A DNA stretch of 64,000 bases from an uncultured Subdoligranulum sp. (GCA_904374465.1 CAJFFY010000001.1:62001-126000); one strand, 5' to 3'. Counted from the first letter of the stretch, positions 25,813 through 33,892 are shown. Notes: generated by a model not told the origin, from the letters alone. Made by a program: numbers and translations.

Positions 25813-26562
25813 TCAGGCCTCGTTGCTATGGCGGCGATTGCGCACGCCAATATTTTCCAGTTCTTCCGGCTCCATGACCAAGCGGTACAGTTCCTCATAA
25901 GAATGAATTTCATACTTAGGCTGTACGCCGGAGGTGTTCTCTTCATTTTTGAAATTGACCCAGCAGGTATCCAGACCGGCGTTCTGCCCACCCTTAATAT
26001 CCGCCAGCAGGTCATCCCCCACCATCAGCACACGGCTACGGTTGGTTATGCCCAAATCCTTGAGAACATATTCAAACAATTTAGCAGATGGCTTGGCCGC
26101 TCCGATTTTTTCGGAGATATATACGCCATCCATGTAGCGTTCCACGCCGGATTCCCGGATTCGTGCCTGCTGCACCACCGCCGCACCGTTGGAAACGCTG
26201 GCCAGCGTGGCCACCTCGCCCAGTTCCTCCAACGCAGTGAGTGCGCCGGGAATCACATCCGCATGAGTTGCCAGCAGTTCTTCATACCGATCGTTCATGG
26301 CATGGCTTTTTCCATTGTCCGGCAGATGCATGGCCTGCATAAACCGGGGAAAGCGCGTCTGAAACAGTTTTGCCTTGCTCAATTTGCCCTTGGCCAAAGC
26401 ATCCCATAACTCCCGGTTCACCATGTGATAGGTATCACATGCCTGGGCATCGTGGGGAAGCTCATATTCTTCCAGCATGGCCGTCAATGCCTGCCGCTCA
26501 GCGGCATCAAAATCCAGCAATGTGTTGTCAACGTCCAACAGGACGCATGTATAAATTGCCAT
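25813..26562 (-). CDS. YjjG family HAD hydrolase (nucleotidase-like)
   Basis: HAD-IA phosphatase of 249 residues. Motif I is VLLDVDNTLLDFDAAER (about 7-23), motif II is ASVSNGAA, the lysine of motif III lies in GAAKPSAKLFEYVL and motif IV is VLMVGDDLLADIKGGQNAG. The DVDNTLLDFD form is typical of the YjjG subgroup, pyrimidine nucleotidases that clean up damaged or non-canonical nucleotides. ATG 26562 has AGGAGCAATCG upstream, overlapped by a palindrome 20 nt further up. It is 48 bp downstream of the SGNH gene with no clear functional link. Confidence 0.88.
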   Translation of the reverse strand: MAIYTCVLLDVDNTLLDFDAAERQALTAMLEEYELPHDAQACDTYHMVNRELWDALAKGKLSKAKLFQTRFPRFMQAMHLPDNGKSHAMNDRYEELLATHADVIPGALTALEELGEVATLASVSNGAAVVQQARIRESGVERYMDGVYISEKIGAAKPSAKLFEYVLKDLGITNRSRVLMVGDDLLADIKGGQNAGLDTCWVNFKNEENTSGVQPKYEIHSYEELYRLVMEPEELENIGVRNRRHSNEA

Positions 26563-26582
26563 CGATTGCTCCTAACTACTCT

Positions 26583-26600
26583 GCGCATGGTTCCATGCGC
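26583..26600. repeat. Perfect 8-bp palindrome upstream of the HAD gene
   Basis: GCGCATGG-TT-CCATGCGC lies in the 48-bp gap between the SGNH-like gene and the HAD gene. It has no T-run on the minus strand, so it is not an ordinary terminator. It could be an operator or an mRNA processing hairpin. Confidence 0.6.
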
Positions 26601-26610
26601 CACACATCAT

Positions 26611-28311
26611 TTATCCTTCGCTCTGGCTTGCAGGTGCGGGCGTTGCCGTCGGCACAGGGGTCGGCGAAGGGGTGGGGGCCGGCGTCGGTGTCGGCGCCGC
26701 GGACACCTGCAGTTCAAAAACTGCTTCCGCCCCATTGTTCTTGGCGCGCAAGTGATAGGTTCCCTCCTGATTGGCCGTAAAGGTAACCTGATCACCGGTC
26801 GCAGTCCAGGAAGTTTCGTCGCAGCTCCAGGTCACATCTCCGTTCTTGTTCTGTACATTCGCATTGAGCGTCGTACTGTTTCCTGCGGTGATGGTGGAGG
26901 TCCCGCTGATGCTGATCGCTGTGGGATCAGACTGCACCGTGACGGTTATCTGAGCCGTAGAGAAGGTCCCATTGATTTCAATCCCCGCGCGTACCACGTA
27001 GCTGCCCGCATCGGAGGGTGTAAAGGTAAAGGTGCCACCATTCATCTCCATCTCATCGTTAACCGACCACTGAACATTGCTGTTGTCGTAGCTCTTGCCG
27101 CCCAGTTTCACCGTCGCGGTAATGGAAAGGGACTCGCCCTTTTTGATAGTGGTATCCCCACGGTCCAACGTCAGTTCCACTCGTGCGTCGTTGAACATCG
27201 CAGTCACCGAGATATCTTTGGTCACAATATCGTAGCGGGTTGCATCGGTAACGCCGTCACTCCATTTGTAAAAGGTGTACCCTTCTGCCGCCACCGCCGT
27301 GACACTCACCTTGGAGCCGGAAGTGGTCTGTACCTCCAGGCTGGAAACACCCGTTTGGCCGTTTCCGGTGAGGGAGCCTTTTGCCGCATCTTCCACCGCG
27401 TAGCTGGCCGTCAATTTGGATGGCGTCGCGGTAGGCGTAGGCGTGCTGCTGGTTCCACCGGAGGCTTGTGCCGCACGTTTGGGCACATCGTTGGTATCCG
27501 GGCGTGTATCCTCCGTCTGGTAGGCGTGGGATTTCACATACTCAAGGAAGGTATTGGCACCGGCGGCATTCAGTGTACCCGTCCCGGAATCCAGATAGCT
27601 GCTTTCTGCATACCCTTTGTCGCCCTTCAGCACCTCTGCACTGTTGAGATACTTAAACTCCATATCATTGCAGGCAACTGCAATGGCCTGATTGAACTGA
27701 TCGATCAAGGTCTGGGTTTGTGCAGCATTTTCAGAATCCTGATCCACCGGCGGGATGGCACAGGCAATCACATCGCAATAAGAATAGGAATTTTTGATGT
27801 TTTGCAACGCCTGCTTATAATCACTGATAAACTCATCCACCGTGACGGAACCGTCCACATCGTTGCTGCCGATGAGCACGTAAACCCGCCGCGCCTTCAT
27901 TTTGGCAATGGCCTGCGGGATGGTGTAGGTGTTGTTGTCATCCTCAAAAGCTACGCAACTTTCTTTCAGGAAGTTGGAGATTTTCAGATCTTCTTTGCCT
28001 GCATATTGGTCCAGTGAGATCCGTCCGTCCTTCTGCAGCGCCAGCGCGGTCTTATCCCCCACAAACAGGCTCTCGGTTATGTAGGTGTCATCGGCAGAGT
28101 TTTCTGTCAGAACGGCCCCCAGACTGGTATCAACCGGATATTGATCGGGGTCGTAGCCATCCCCGGACCCGAACAGCGAAAGACTTTGGGGCAAAATCCA
28201 TGCCACCACAAAGCTGAGCACAACCGCCAACACACACAGGGCGATCACTAGGCAAGCTTTGCGCTGCACGGGGCTAAAACCGGATCGGACACGGGATTCT
28301 TTACGGTTCAT
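26611..28311 (-). CDS. Membrane-anchored SGNH-like protein with Ig-like repeats (catalytic residues missing)
   Basis: Exported protein of 566 residues. A membrane segment (about 19-40) follows a basic N-terminus, so it is a type II anchor. Residues about 75-265 have the SGNH/GDSL layout: FVGDKTAL (block I, 83-90), LIGSND (block III, 147-151) and YLDSGTGTLNAAGANTFL (block V, about 239-255). The nucleophile serine of GDS is Lys87 here, and the block V histidine position is Thr, so hydrolase activity is doubtful. After a Thr/Pro linker come a GYTFYKWSDG repeat-type domain (about 300-370), two Ig-like domains (about 370-540) and a Pro/Thr-rich tail. ATG 28311 has AGGAGG upstream. No neighbour explains its role. 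Confidence 0.82.
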   Translation of the reverse strand: MNRKESRVRSGFSPVQRKACLVIALCVLAVVLSFVVAWILPQSLSLFGSGDGYDPDQYPVDTSLGAVLTENSADDTYITESLFVGDKTALALQKDGRISLDQYAGKEDLKISNFLKESCVAFEDDNNTYTIPQAIAKMKARRVYVLIGSNDVDGSVTVDEFISDYKQALQNIKNSYSYCDVIACAIPPVDQDSENAAQTQTLIDQFNQAIAVACNDMEFKYLNSAEVLKGDKGYAESSYLDSGTGTLNAAGANTFLEYVKSHAYQTEDTRPDTNDVPKRAAQASGGTSSTPTPTATPSKLTASYAVEDAAKGSLTGNGQTGVSSLEVQTTSGSKVSVTAVAAEGYTFYKWSDGVTDATRYDIVTKDISVTAMFNDARVELTLDRGDTTIKKGESLSITATVKLGGKSYDNSNVQWSVNDEMEMNGGTFTFTPSDAGSYVVRAGIEINGTFSTAQITVTVQSDPTAISISGTSTITAGNSTTLNANVQNKNGDVTWSCDETSWTATGDQVTFTANQEGTYHLRAKNNGAEAVFELQVSAAPTPTPAPTPSPTPVPTATPAPASQSEG

Positions 28312-28384
28312 CGTAAACGGTGACCTCCTTATGGAAAAGGCGAAGGCGACCCGTGGCCACACCCCACCTAGTATAAACAAAGTT

Positions 28385-28393
28385 ATTATAGCA
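28385..28393 (-). promoter_or_regulatory. Extended -10 promoter of the SGNH-like gene
   Basis: Minus strand TGC-TATAAT (-10 at 28385-28390). It lies 74 nt before the ATG, in the 208-bp gap that otherwise holds the ABC operon terminator. The -35 (TATTCA at 17 bp) is poor. Confidence 0.6.
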
Positions 28394-28452
28394 TAAATCG
28401 CATGGTTTGAATATGCTTTTTTGAAAAATATAACGTATTACAAAAGATTAAC

Positions 28453-28489
28453 AAAAAAATCCCGGCTGTCAAATCCAGCCGGGATTTTT
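28453..28489 (-). terminator. Terminator of the ABC importer operon
   Basis: Perfect 14-bp stem AAAAATCCCGGCTG/CAGCCGGGATTTTT (28455-28468 with 28476-28489) and a 7-nt loop. T-runs follow in both directions. It lies 30 nt past the stop of the ATP-binding gene. Confidence 0.92.
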
Positions 28490-28519
28490 CACTTTCTCCG
28501 GGATGCTGTGCAACAGAAA

Positions 28520-29314
28520 TCAGGAAAGAAGCATGCGGTCATTGGCAAAATCCCCGTCACTGACCTGTTCAAAGCGTTGCAGCAGGTCGTTGACCTTGAG
28601 GTTTGCCTTTTCCTCTCCGCGCACGTCGTAGATCACACGTCCCTCATACATCATGATCAGGCGATTGCCATACCGGATAGCATCCTTCATGTTATGGGTA
28701 ATCATCAAAGTAGTCAGATGATTTTCATGGACGATCTTGTCCGACAGCGAAAGTACCTTGGCAGCCGTTTTGGGATCCAACGCCGCAGTATGTTCATCCA
28801 GCAGAAGAAGCCGCGGTTTTTTCAGTGTAGCCATCAAGAGTGTGACCGCCTGGCGTTGTCCACCTGAAAGCAGCCCAACCTTGCTGGACATGCGATCTTC
28901 CAATCCCAATTCCAGCGTTTTCAGCAACCGATAGTATTCCTCATGCTCTTTTTTGGTTATTCCGGTACGCAGAGTCCGTGCCATACCGCGACGTGCAGCC
29001 AATGCCAGATTTTCGTCAATCCCCATGGTGGCTGCCGTTCCCATCATCGGATCCTGAAAAACACGCCCGATATATTTGGCCCGCTTATGCTCCGAAAGGC
29101 GGGTGACATCCTGCCCGTCAATGATAATTTTGCCCATGTCCACGGGCCATACACCAGCCACAGCGTTGAGCATAGTGGATTTTCCGGCGCCGTTGCCGCC
29201 AATCACCGTGACAAAATCCCCATCTTCCAGTTTCAGGTCCAAGCCGTTCAGGGCCACCTTCTCGTTCACGGTGCCTGCGTTAAAGGTTTTATAGACATTC
29301 TTGATTTCAAGCAT
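28520..29314 (-). CDS. ABC transporter ATP-binding protein (COG1101 type)
   Basis: Cytoplasmic ATPase of a three-gene importer, 264 residues. Walker A GGNGAGKST is at about 39-47, then Q-loop FQDPMMGTA, signature LLSGGQRQAVTLLMA, Walker B LLLLDEHTAALDPKT (His in place of the usual Pro of DEPT) and the switch ITHNMKDA. The DEHTAALDP form is characteristic of this COG1101/TrpZ-like family. ATG 29314 overlaps the permease stop by 8 bp. The partners are the permease and the lipoprotein encoded upstream. Confidence 0.93.
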   Translation of the reverse strand: MLEIKNVYKTFNAGTVNEKVALNGLDLKLEDGDFVTVIGGNGAGKSTMLNAVAGVWPVDMGKIIIDGQDVTRLSEHKRAKYIGRVFQDPMMGTAATMGIDENLALAARRGMARTLRTGITKKEHEEYYRLLKTLELGLEDRMSSKVGLLSGGQRQAVTLLMATLKKPRLLLLDEHTAALDPKTAAKVLSLSDKIVHENHLTTLMITHNMKDAIRYGNRLIMMYEGRVIYDVRGEEKANLKVNDLLQRFEQVSDGDFANDRMLLS

Positions 29315-30254
29315 CGTTCTTGCCTCCCTTTTTTACGCTGGGCTTTGTGAAGTAGCGGCTCTTCCAATAGGGCACCGTCAGGAAAATGGCCACCACCAAA
29401 GCGGTCAGCAGTTTGAGATCATCGGTGGAGAGGCCCAGTCGCAACACAAAGGTCATGACCATATAATAGATAATCGCACCAATGATGGCTGCCGTCAGCT
29501 TAAGCGCAAAATTCCGGAAGATTTTGCCAAAGATTACCTCGCCGATAATGACTGCGGCCAGACCAATCACGATCGCACCGCGACCCATATTGATATCGGA
29601 GAACCCCTGATACTGGGCAAGCAAGCCACCGGAAAGTGCCACAAGACCATTGGAAATCATCAGGCCCAGCACTTTGGCGAAGCTGGTATTGATTCCCTGG
29701 GCACGGGCCATATTCTGGTTGGCACCGGTGGCACGCAGGGAGCATCCCAATTCAGTGCCGAAGAACCAATACAGAATTGCCACCAGCACCGCGCAAAAAA
29801 TCACCAGCGTTACCAGGGGGTTGCTCAGCGCCGCCTCACGGACATACCGTGCGGAAACCAACAGACCGTATTTGTCCACACTGATGGGAAGATTGGCTTT
29901 GCCGCCACCTGTACCCGTGCCCATAATTCTCAGGTTAACGGAATACAGTGCCAGCTGCGTCAAGATGCCGGACAGAATGGCGGGGATCCCGCAGGCCGTG
30001 TGGAACAGGCCCGTCACCATACCGGCCAGCATGCCGGCCAAGGTGGCTGCCACAAGGGCCAGCCCCACCGGCACACCATTCAGTACCAGCACCACACAGA
30101 CCGCGCCGCCTGTTCCCAAGGAGCCATCCACCGTCAGGTCCGCAATATCCAATACGCGATAGGTAATGTAAACGCCGATCGCCATAATCCCCCAAACCAG
30201 TCCCTGTGCCACCGCACCCGGCATGGAATTGAGAAGTGAAGTGAAAAAATCCAC
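29307..30254 (-). CDS. ABC transporter permease (COG4120 type)
   Basis: Integral membrane permease of 315 residues with about eight hydrophobic segments. It is of the BPD_transp_2 family, related to branched-chain amino acid permeases. Notable stretches: LVWGIMAIGVYITYRVLDIADLTVDG at the N-terminus and GCSLRATGANQNMARAQGIN, the EAA-like cytoplasmic loop near 175-195. The start is GTG 30254 after GAGGATGAATTTCC. It is preceded by a strong hairpin that separates it from the binding-protein gene. It forms the channel for the substrate captured by the lipoprotein. Confidence 0.92.
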   Translation of the reverse strand: MDFFTSLLNSMPGAVAQGLVWGIMAIGVYITYRVLDIADLTVDGSLGTGGAVCVVLVLNGVPVGLALVAATLAGMLAGMVTGLFHTACGIPAILSGILTQLALYSVNLRIMGTGTGGGKANLPISVDKYGLLVSARYVREAALSNPLVTLVIFCAVLVAILYWFFGTELGCSLRATGANQNMARAQGINTSFAKVLGLMISNGLVALSGGLLAQYQGFSDINMGRGAIVIGLAAVIIGEVIFGKIFRNFALKLTAAIIGAIIYYMVMTFVLRLGLSTDDLKLLTALVVAIFLTVPYWKSRYFTKPSVKKGGKNDA

Positions 30255-30295
30255 GGAAATTCATCCTCCGTCTCATGTAAAGAATAAGCACCAAA

Positions 30296-30331
30296 ACAGC
30301 GGGGAAAGGGCGCAGGCCCTTTTCCCGCTGT
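30296..30331 (-). terminator. Intercistronic hairpin between binding protein and permease
   Basis: Minus strand ACAGCGGGAAAAGGGC pairs with GCCCTTTCCCCGCTGT (16 positions, one mismatch) around CTGC, followed by TTTTGG. It probably stabilises the binding-protein message and limits read-through, giving more lipoprotein than permease. Confidence 0.7.
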
Positions 30332-30346
30332 CACTATGGTTTTGTA

Positions 30347-31384
30347 TTACTCGCTGATGGCTTCATAGCCTTCCGGCGGGGTGATGCCAAGCGCTTCGCA
30401 GTTGGCTACGTTGTATTTCTTGGTAACATTGGGAGCATATTCCACCGGCATCGTAGAGATATCCGCCCCCTCGGCAAGAATCTGGTACGCCATGGTCCCG
30501 GTCTGGTAGCCCAGGTCATAGTAGCTGATGGAAAGGGTAGCCACGCCGCAGCCCTTGCAGATGCCTTCCTCACCAGCCACCACGGGAACCTTGGCGGGCA
30601 GTACCACATTGGCGATGGCCTCGGTGTTGGAAGCAGCCGTATTGTCGGTGGGAATGTAAATCACATCGGAGGCATCTGCCGCAGACTGCGCCACAGAAGT
30701 AACGTCATTGGTATCGGTAAATGCATACCGGGTGACCGTATAACCGGCATCCGTCAGATAACCTTCAATTACATCGCACTGATAAACCGAGTTTGCTTCG
30801 GCACTGCAGTACAGCAATCCAACCGCCTTTGCATCCGGGAACAATTCCTGAATCATCGCCGCCTGCTGATCCAGCGGGGCCAGGTCCGATGTACCGGAAA
30901 CGTTACCGCCCACCGTACCGCTCCAGTCACTGATATCCAGTGCTGTAGCATAGTCGGTCACAGACGTTCCCAAAACCGGAATATCCGATGTTGCCTGCGC
31001 TGCCGCCTGCAGCGGTGCGGTAGCGTTGGCCAGAATCAAATCCACACCGGAGGAAACAAAACCATTGATGATGGTCGAACAGTTTGCCGTATCACCGGAA
31101 GCGTTCTGCTCTTCAAACTGTACACTGTCCCCCAGTTTTTCCGTCAAAGCGTCTTTGAATCCCTGTGTGGCAGCATCCAAAGCGTCGTGCTGAACCAGCT
31201 GACAGATTCCTACCGTATAGCTTTGCCCCTCCGCAGCGGTAGCCGCTTCGGCGGAAGCCTCAGAAGAAGCCGACGACGTGGAAGTCGCCGCAGAGCTTTC
31301 GCTTCCGGTCGATGCAGAGCTGCCGCACGCAGCCAAGCCCAGGGTCATCGTAGCCGCCATCAGTAAAGAAACCGCTTTTCTCAT
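30347..31384 (-). CDS. ABC transporter substrate-binding lipoprotein (COG2984/TrpX type)
   Basis: Exported lipoprotein of 345 residues. The signal peptide MRKAVSLLMAATMTLGLAACGS carries the lipobox LAAC (Cys20), followed by a Ser/Ala/Thr-rich linker (about 21-53). The fold is the ABC_sub_bind family: YTVGICQLVQHDALDAATQGF, LILANATAPLQAAAQAT, IPVLGTSVTDYATAL and DVIYIPTDNTAASNTEAIANV. Relatives include tryptophan/tyrosine binding proteins (TrpX) but the family also serves other ligands, so the substrate is open. ATG 31384 has GGAGGAAAG upstream. First gene of its operon, with a structured leader and its own promoter. Confidence 0.92.
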   Translation of the reverse strand: MRKAVSLLMAATMTLGLAACGSSASTGSESSAATSTSSASSEASAEAATAAEGQSYTVGICQLVQHDALDAATQGFKDALTEKLGDSVQFEEQNASGDTANCSTIINGFVSSGVDLILANATAPLQAAAQATSDIPVLGTSVTDYATALDISDWSGTVGGNVSGTSDLAPLDQQAAMIQELFPDAKAVGLLYCSAEANSVYQCDVIEGYLTDAGYTVTRYAFTDTNDVTSVAQSAADASDVIYIPTDNTAASNTEAIANVVLPAKVPVVAGEEGICKGCGVATLSISYYDLGYQTGTMAYQILAEGADISTMPVEYAPNVTKKYNVANCEALGITPPEGYEAISE

Positions 31385-31480
31385 TTTCTCTTTCCTCCAA
31401 ACGCTATCGGCTTGGCCTTCCCGCAGATCCCCGGTAAAAGGGTCTGCAGCTCCCTCCGCTTTGCCGATTTAATGCTTTAA
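31385..31480 (-). promoter_or_regulatory. Structured leader of the ABC importer operon
   Basis: The ~95-nt leader can close as ATCGGC (31463-31468) with GCCGAT (31406-31411). Inside, GCAGA (31443-31447) pairs with TCTGC (31423-31427), and CCC/GGG extends this around TTTTACC. I do not match it to a riboswitch class I know, and there is no T-box sequence. It may only shape message stability. Confidence 0.45.
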
Positions 31481-31510
31481 AGTATATCATACTTTTCCGC
31501 ACTAAAGCAA
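31481..31510 (-). promoter_or_regulatory. Promoter of the ABC importer operon
   Basis: Minus strand -35 TTGCTT (31505-31510), 18-bp spacer, -10 TATACT (31481-31486). An interrupted palindrome lies just upstream. Confidence 0.65.
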
Positions 31511-31519
31511 TAAAACAAA

Positions 31520-31565
31520 TGCACAATATTTTTTTATTCCTATGGATTGTTTTTGGCATTGTGCA
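31520..31565. repeat. Interrupted inverted repeat upstream of the ABC promoter
   Basis: TGCACAAT (31520-31527) and ATTGTGCA (31558-31565) are exact inverted copies 30 bp apart. The promoter-proximal copy lies 9 bp upstream of the -35. It could be a two-site operator; chance occurrence in a region of this size is not negligible. Confidence 0.4.
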
Positions 31566-31590
31566 CAGTTCCCTTTCTCTCTATTTTGCG

Positions 31591-31631
31591 AAAAAGCTCC
31601 CCCGAAGGAGTTTATCCTTCAGGGGAGCTTT
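31591..31631 (-). terminator. Terminator after the EIIA gene
   Basis: Minus strand AAAGCTCCCCTGAAGGA pairs with TCCTTCGGGGGAGCTTT around TAAAC, then TTTTTCGC. It begins a few bases past the EIIA stop and ends the long sepF-to-EIIA run. Confidence 0.9.
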
Positions 31632-31634
31632 GTA

Positions 31635-32108
31635 TCAAGCACCAAAACAGGTATATTCCGCCTTTTGGAGCAGTTCCAAAAAGCGTTCCGGGCTGCTGGC
31701 ATGGCGAAGCGCATCCACCAGAGCGCTACGTCCCAGCAAATTCACAAGCCGTGCCAAAATCTGTAAATGCAGGCTTTCTTCCTCCGGCGGTACAGCAATC
31801 ATAAACAGCAGATCGACTGGTACACCATCCGGTGCCCCCCAATCCACGCCATGACGCAGCGTCAACGCGGAGATTCCCGGCGCCGATACGCCGGCGTTGC
31901 CCGCATGAGGCAAGGCAATTCCTTCGCCGATAGCAGTGCTTCCGCCAAAAGTTTCCCGCTGACACACCGCATTGTAATAGGCTGTTCCGTTGGTGATAAC
32001 ACCGATTCCTTCCTGTAATTCCACAAGAATACCCAATGCATCCGCCGCATTGTCGATATTGGCATACAACAGAATGCCTTTGGGATCCATCAGCTCACTT
32101 ACTTTCAT
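31635..32108 (-). CDS. Stand-alone PTS EIIA domain protein (fructose/nitrogen type)
   Basis: PTS EIIA type-2 domain protein, 157 residues, with no EIIB or EIIC attached or nearby. The phospho-accepting histidine lies in GEGIALPHAGN (about 63-73), followed by the family MIAVPPEEESLHLQILARLVNLL. Such lone EIIA proteins can be PTS carriers or regulators of the EIIA-Ntr kind. ATG 32108 follows the Cof phosphatase by 24 bp. It is the last gene of its run. With HPr kinase elsewhere in the window, a regulatory PTS is likely. Confidence 0.9.
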   Translation of the reverse strand: MKVSELMDPKGILLYANIDNAADALGILVELQEGIGVITNGTAYYNAVCQRETFGGSTAIGEGIALPHAGNAGVSAPGISALTLRHGVDWGAPDGVPVDLLFMIAVPPEEESLHLQILARLVNLLGRSALVDALRHASSPERFLELLQKAEYTCFGA

Positions 32109-32132
32109 ACATGCATCCCTTTATTTCGCCGT

Positions 32133-32963
32133 TCATACATCGGTAACACGACGGATCAATTGATACAGATACTCTCCCACTGCACCTTCCGAACAGGTAC
32201 AGGTGGTGACGGTATCTGCGGTAGCCTTTACCTCGGCCGGTGCGTTCGCCACGGCCACGGCATATCCGGCTTCCCGCATCAGTTCCAGATCGTTGTAGTA
32301 ATCCCCGATGACAATGGTCTTTTTTTGGGATTTGTTCATCAATGCACACAGGTCATGCATCCCCGTGGCCTTGCTGACACCGCCCGGCATAATTTCCAGA
32401 TAAATGTTGTTGGTCGCCAGGAAGTAATTGTCCCTTCCATAATACTTGGTCTTTGCATACTGCCCCAGTTTGCGGATGCTTTCCGGATCCGATGCGAAAA
32501 CCACTTTGACCCATCCGTCCGGCACACATTCAATGGGGCATGCAATGCTCCCCAGATGTTCATCCACCTGATGAGCATGGGTATATGTATTGGCGTGAAT
32601 CACGTACATTTCCCCGTTGCCGGCCATTACTTCCACACCCATGCGCGGGAACTTGGGCAAAATATCTGCAATGGCTGCCGTGGCCTGTTCCCGGTTCAGA
32701 GTCGACCGGTGCAACACCGACTCGGTGGAAAAATCGTACAGGAGGGCACCGTTGCAGGAAATGGCCGGCAATGAAAGGCGAATGCCCTCCAGCGCTGCAC
32801 GAATGGATTCCGGCGGGCGCCCGGTGGCCACCGTAAACAACCCTCCCATCTCGATAAATAGCTGGATTACGGTCCGATTGCAGGCCGGCAGCCCTTCTTT
32901 GGCCGTGAGCAGGGTATTATCCATATCGCAGATGACAAGATAATCACTGAGCGCTGATTTCAT
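32133..32963 (-). CDS. Cof-type HAD-IIB phosphatase
   Basis: HAD hydrolase of 276 residues with a C2B cap. Motif I is VICDMDNTLLTAKEG (about 9-23), motif II is VATGRPPESIRAAL, the cap spans about 85-190, the conserved Lys is in GGVSKATGMHDL and motif IV is TIVIGDYYNDLELMREAGYAVAVANAPAEVK. Enzymes of this kind dephosphorylate sugar phosphates, FMN or similar small molecules; the substrate is not predictable. ATG 32963 overlaps the pseudouridine synthase stop by 4 bp. Neighbour of a lone EIIA, so a sugar-phosphate role is possible. Confidence 0.9.
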   Translation of the reverse strand: MKSALSDYLVICDMDNTLLTAKEGLPACNRTVIQLFIEMGGLFTVATGRPPESIRAALEGIRLSLPAISCNGALLYDFSTESVLHRSTLNREQATAAIADILPKFPRMGVEVMAGNGEMYVIHANTYTHAHQVDEHLGSIACPIECVPDGWVKVVFASDPESIRKLGQYAKTKYYGRDNYFLATNNIYLEIMPGGVSKATGMHDLCALMNKSQKKTIVIGDYYNDLELMREAGYAVAVANAPAEVKATADTVTTCTCSEGAVGEYLYQLIRRVTDV

Positions 32964-33892
32964 GCACGGTGTTCCTTTCTTAGCCGGTTCAGAAATTCGG
33001 TAAAATACAGCGGTAATTCCGAATCAAATTGTTTCCATTCCTGTTGGGTCGGGTGAACGAACCCCAATTCTTTGGCGTGCAAGCACTGCCCATGCAAACT
33101 TTCCATGCAGTTGCGGGGGCCATAAACCGCATCCCCTGCCAGCGGATGCCCGATAGACGCCATATGCACGCGAATCTGATGGGTCCGACCGGTTTTGAGT
33201 TGGCACGCAATGTAGGTAAAATTGCCGAACCGTTCCAATACACGCCATCCTGTATAGGCATACCTGGCACCCGTTGCGTCTTTGGAAACCACAGCCATCT
33301 TTTTTCGATCCCGGGGATCGCGTCCCAGCCAGGTTTCCACAAAGCCTTCGTCTTCGCGCAGATTTCCATACACGACTGCGTGATATACACGGTGAATACT
33401 GTGTTCCCGCATCTGTTCGCTGAGCGCCTGATGGGTCGCATCATTCTTGGCCACCACCAGCAGTCCACTGGTGTCCTTATCAATCCGATGCACAATGCCG
33501 GGACGGATTGCGCCTCCGATTCCGGAAAGCTGCCCCGCACAGTGGTACAACAAAGCGTTGACCAGCGTACCGTCCGGGTTGCCCGGTGCAGGGTGTACCA
33601 CCATTCCCTTGGGTTTGTTGACCACAATCAGGTCATCATCTTCGTACACAATAGAAAGTGGAATATCCTGTGCAACCGCCTCAATAGGCTGCGGGTCCGG
33701 CAATAGCACCTGATAACAGGCTCCTTGGCATACTTTTTCCTTTTTATTTACGGGCCGGCCGTTACAGGTTACAAACCCCTGTTCCATCAAAGATTGCAGC
33801 GCACTGCGGGAAACGCCCTCGCATTTTCCTGCCAGCCACGCATCCAACCGGCCGGAAACTGCCTCCCCCGCCAGAATTTCAAGCCGTTCCAT
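32960..33892 (-). CDS. rluD: RluA/RluD family 23S rRNA pseudouridine synthase
   Basis: Converts uridines in rRNA to pseudouridine. It has 310 residues, with an N-terminal S4 RNA-binding domain (GRLDAWLAGKCEGVSRSALQ, about 12-80) and a catalytic domain with the Asp motif GIVHRIDKDTSGLLVVAKND (about 132-151), later KTGRTHQIRVHM. ATG 33892 has GGAAAGG 6 nt upstream and is preferred over ATG 33907, which sits directly on that site. It overlaps lspA by 14 bp, the same partnership as lspA-ylyB in Bacillus. The exact RNA site is inferred. Confidence 0.94.
   Translation of the reverse strand: MERLEILAGEAVSGRLDAWLAGKCEGVSRSALQSLMEQGFVTCNGRPVNKKEKVCQGACYQVLLPDPQPIEAVAQDIPLSIVYEDDDLIVVNKPKGMVVHPAPGNPDGTLVNALLYHCAGQLSGIGGAIRPGIVHRIDKDTSGLLVVAKNDATHQALSEQMREHSIHRVYHAVVYGNLREDEGFVETWLGRDPRDRKKMAVVSKDATGARYAYTGWRVLERFGNFTYIACQLKTGRTHQIRVHMASIGHPLAGDAVYGPRNCMESLHGQCLHAKELGFVHPTQQEWKQFDSELPLYFTEFLNRLRKEHRA

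Noticed and set aside
26611..26700. Short repeated GC-rich units at the end of the SGNH-like gene
   Set aside because: They encode the Thr/Pro-rich tail and are in frame; low-complexity coding sequence, not a CRISPR or tandem-repeat locus.
31385..31480. T-box or tryptophan attenuator in the ABC leader
   Set aside because: No T-box sequence, no specifier loop and no terminator before the start codon were seen.
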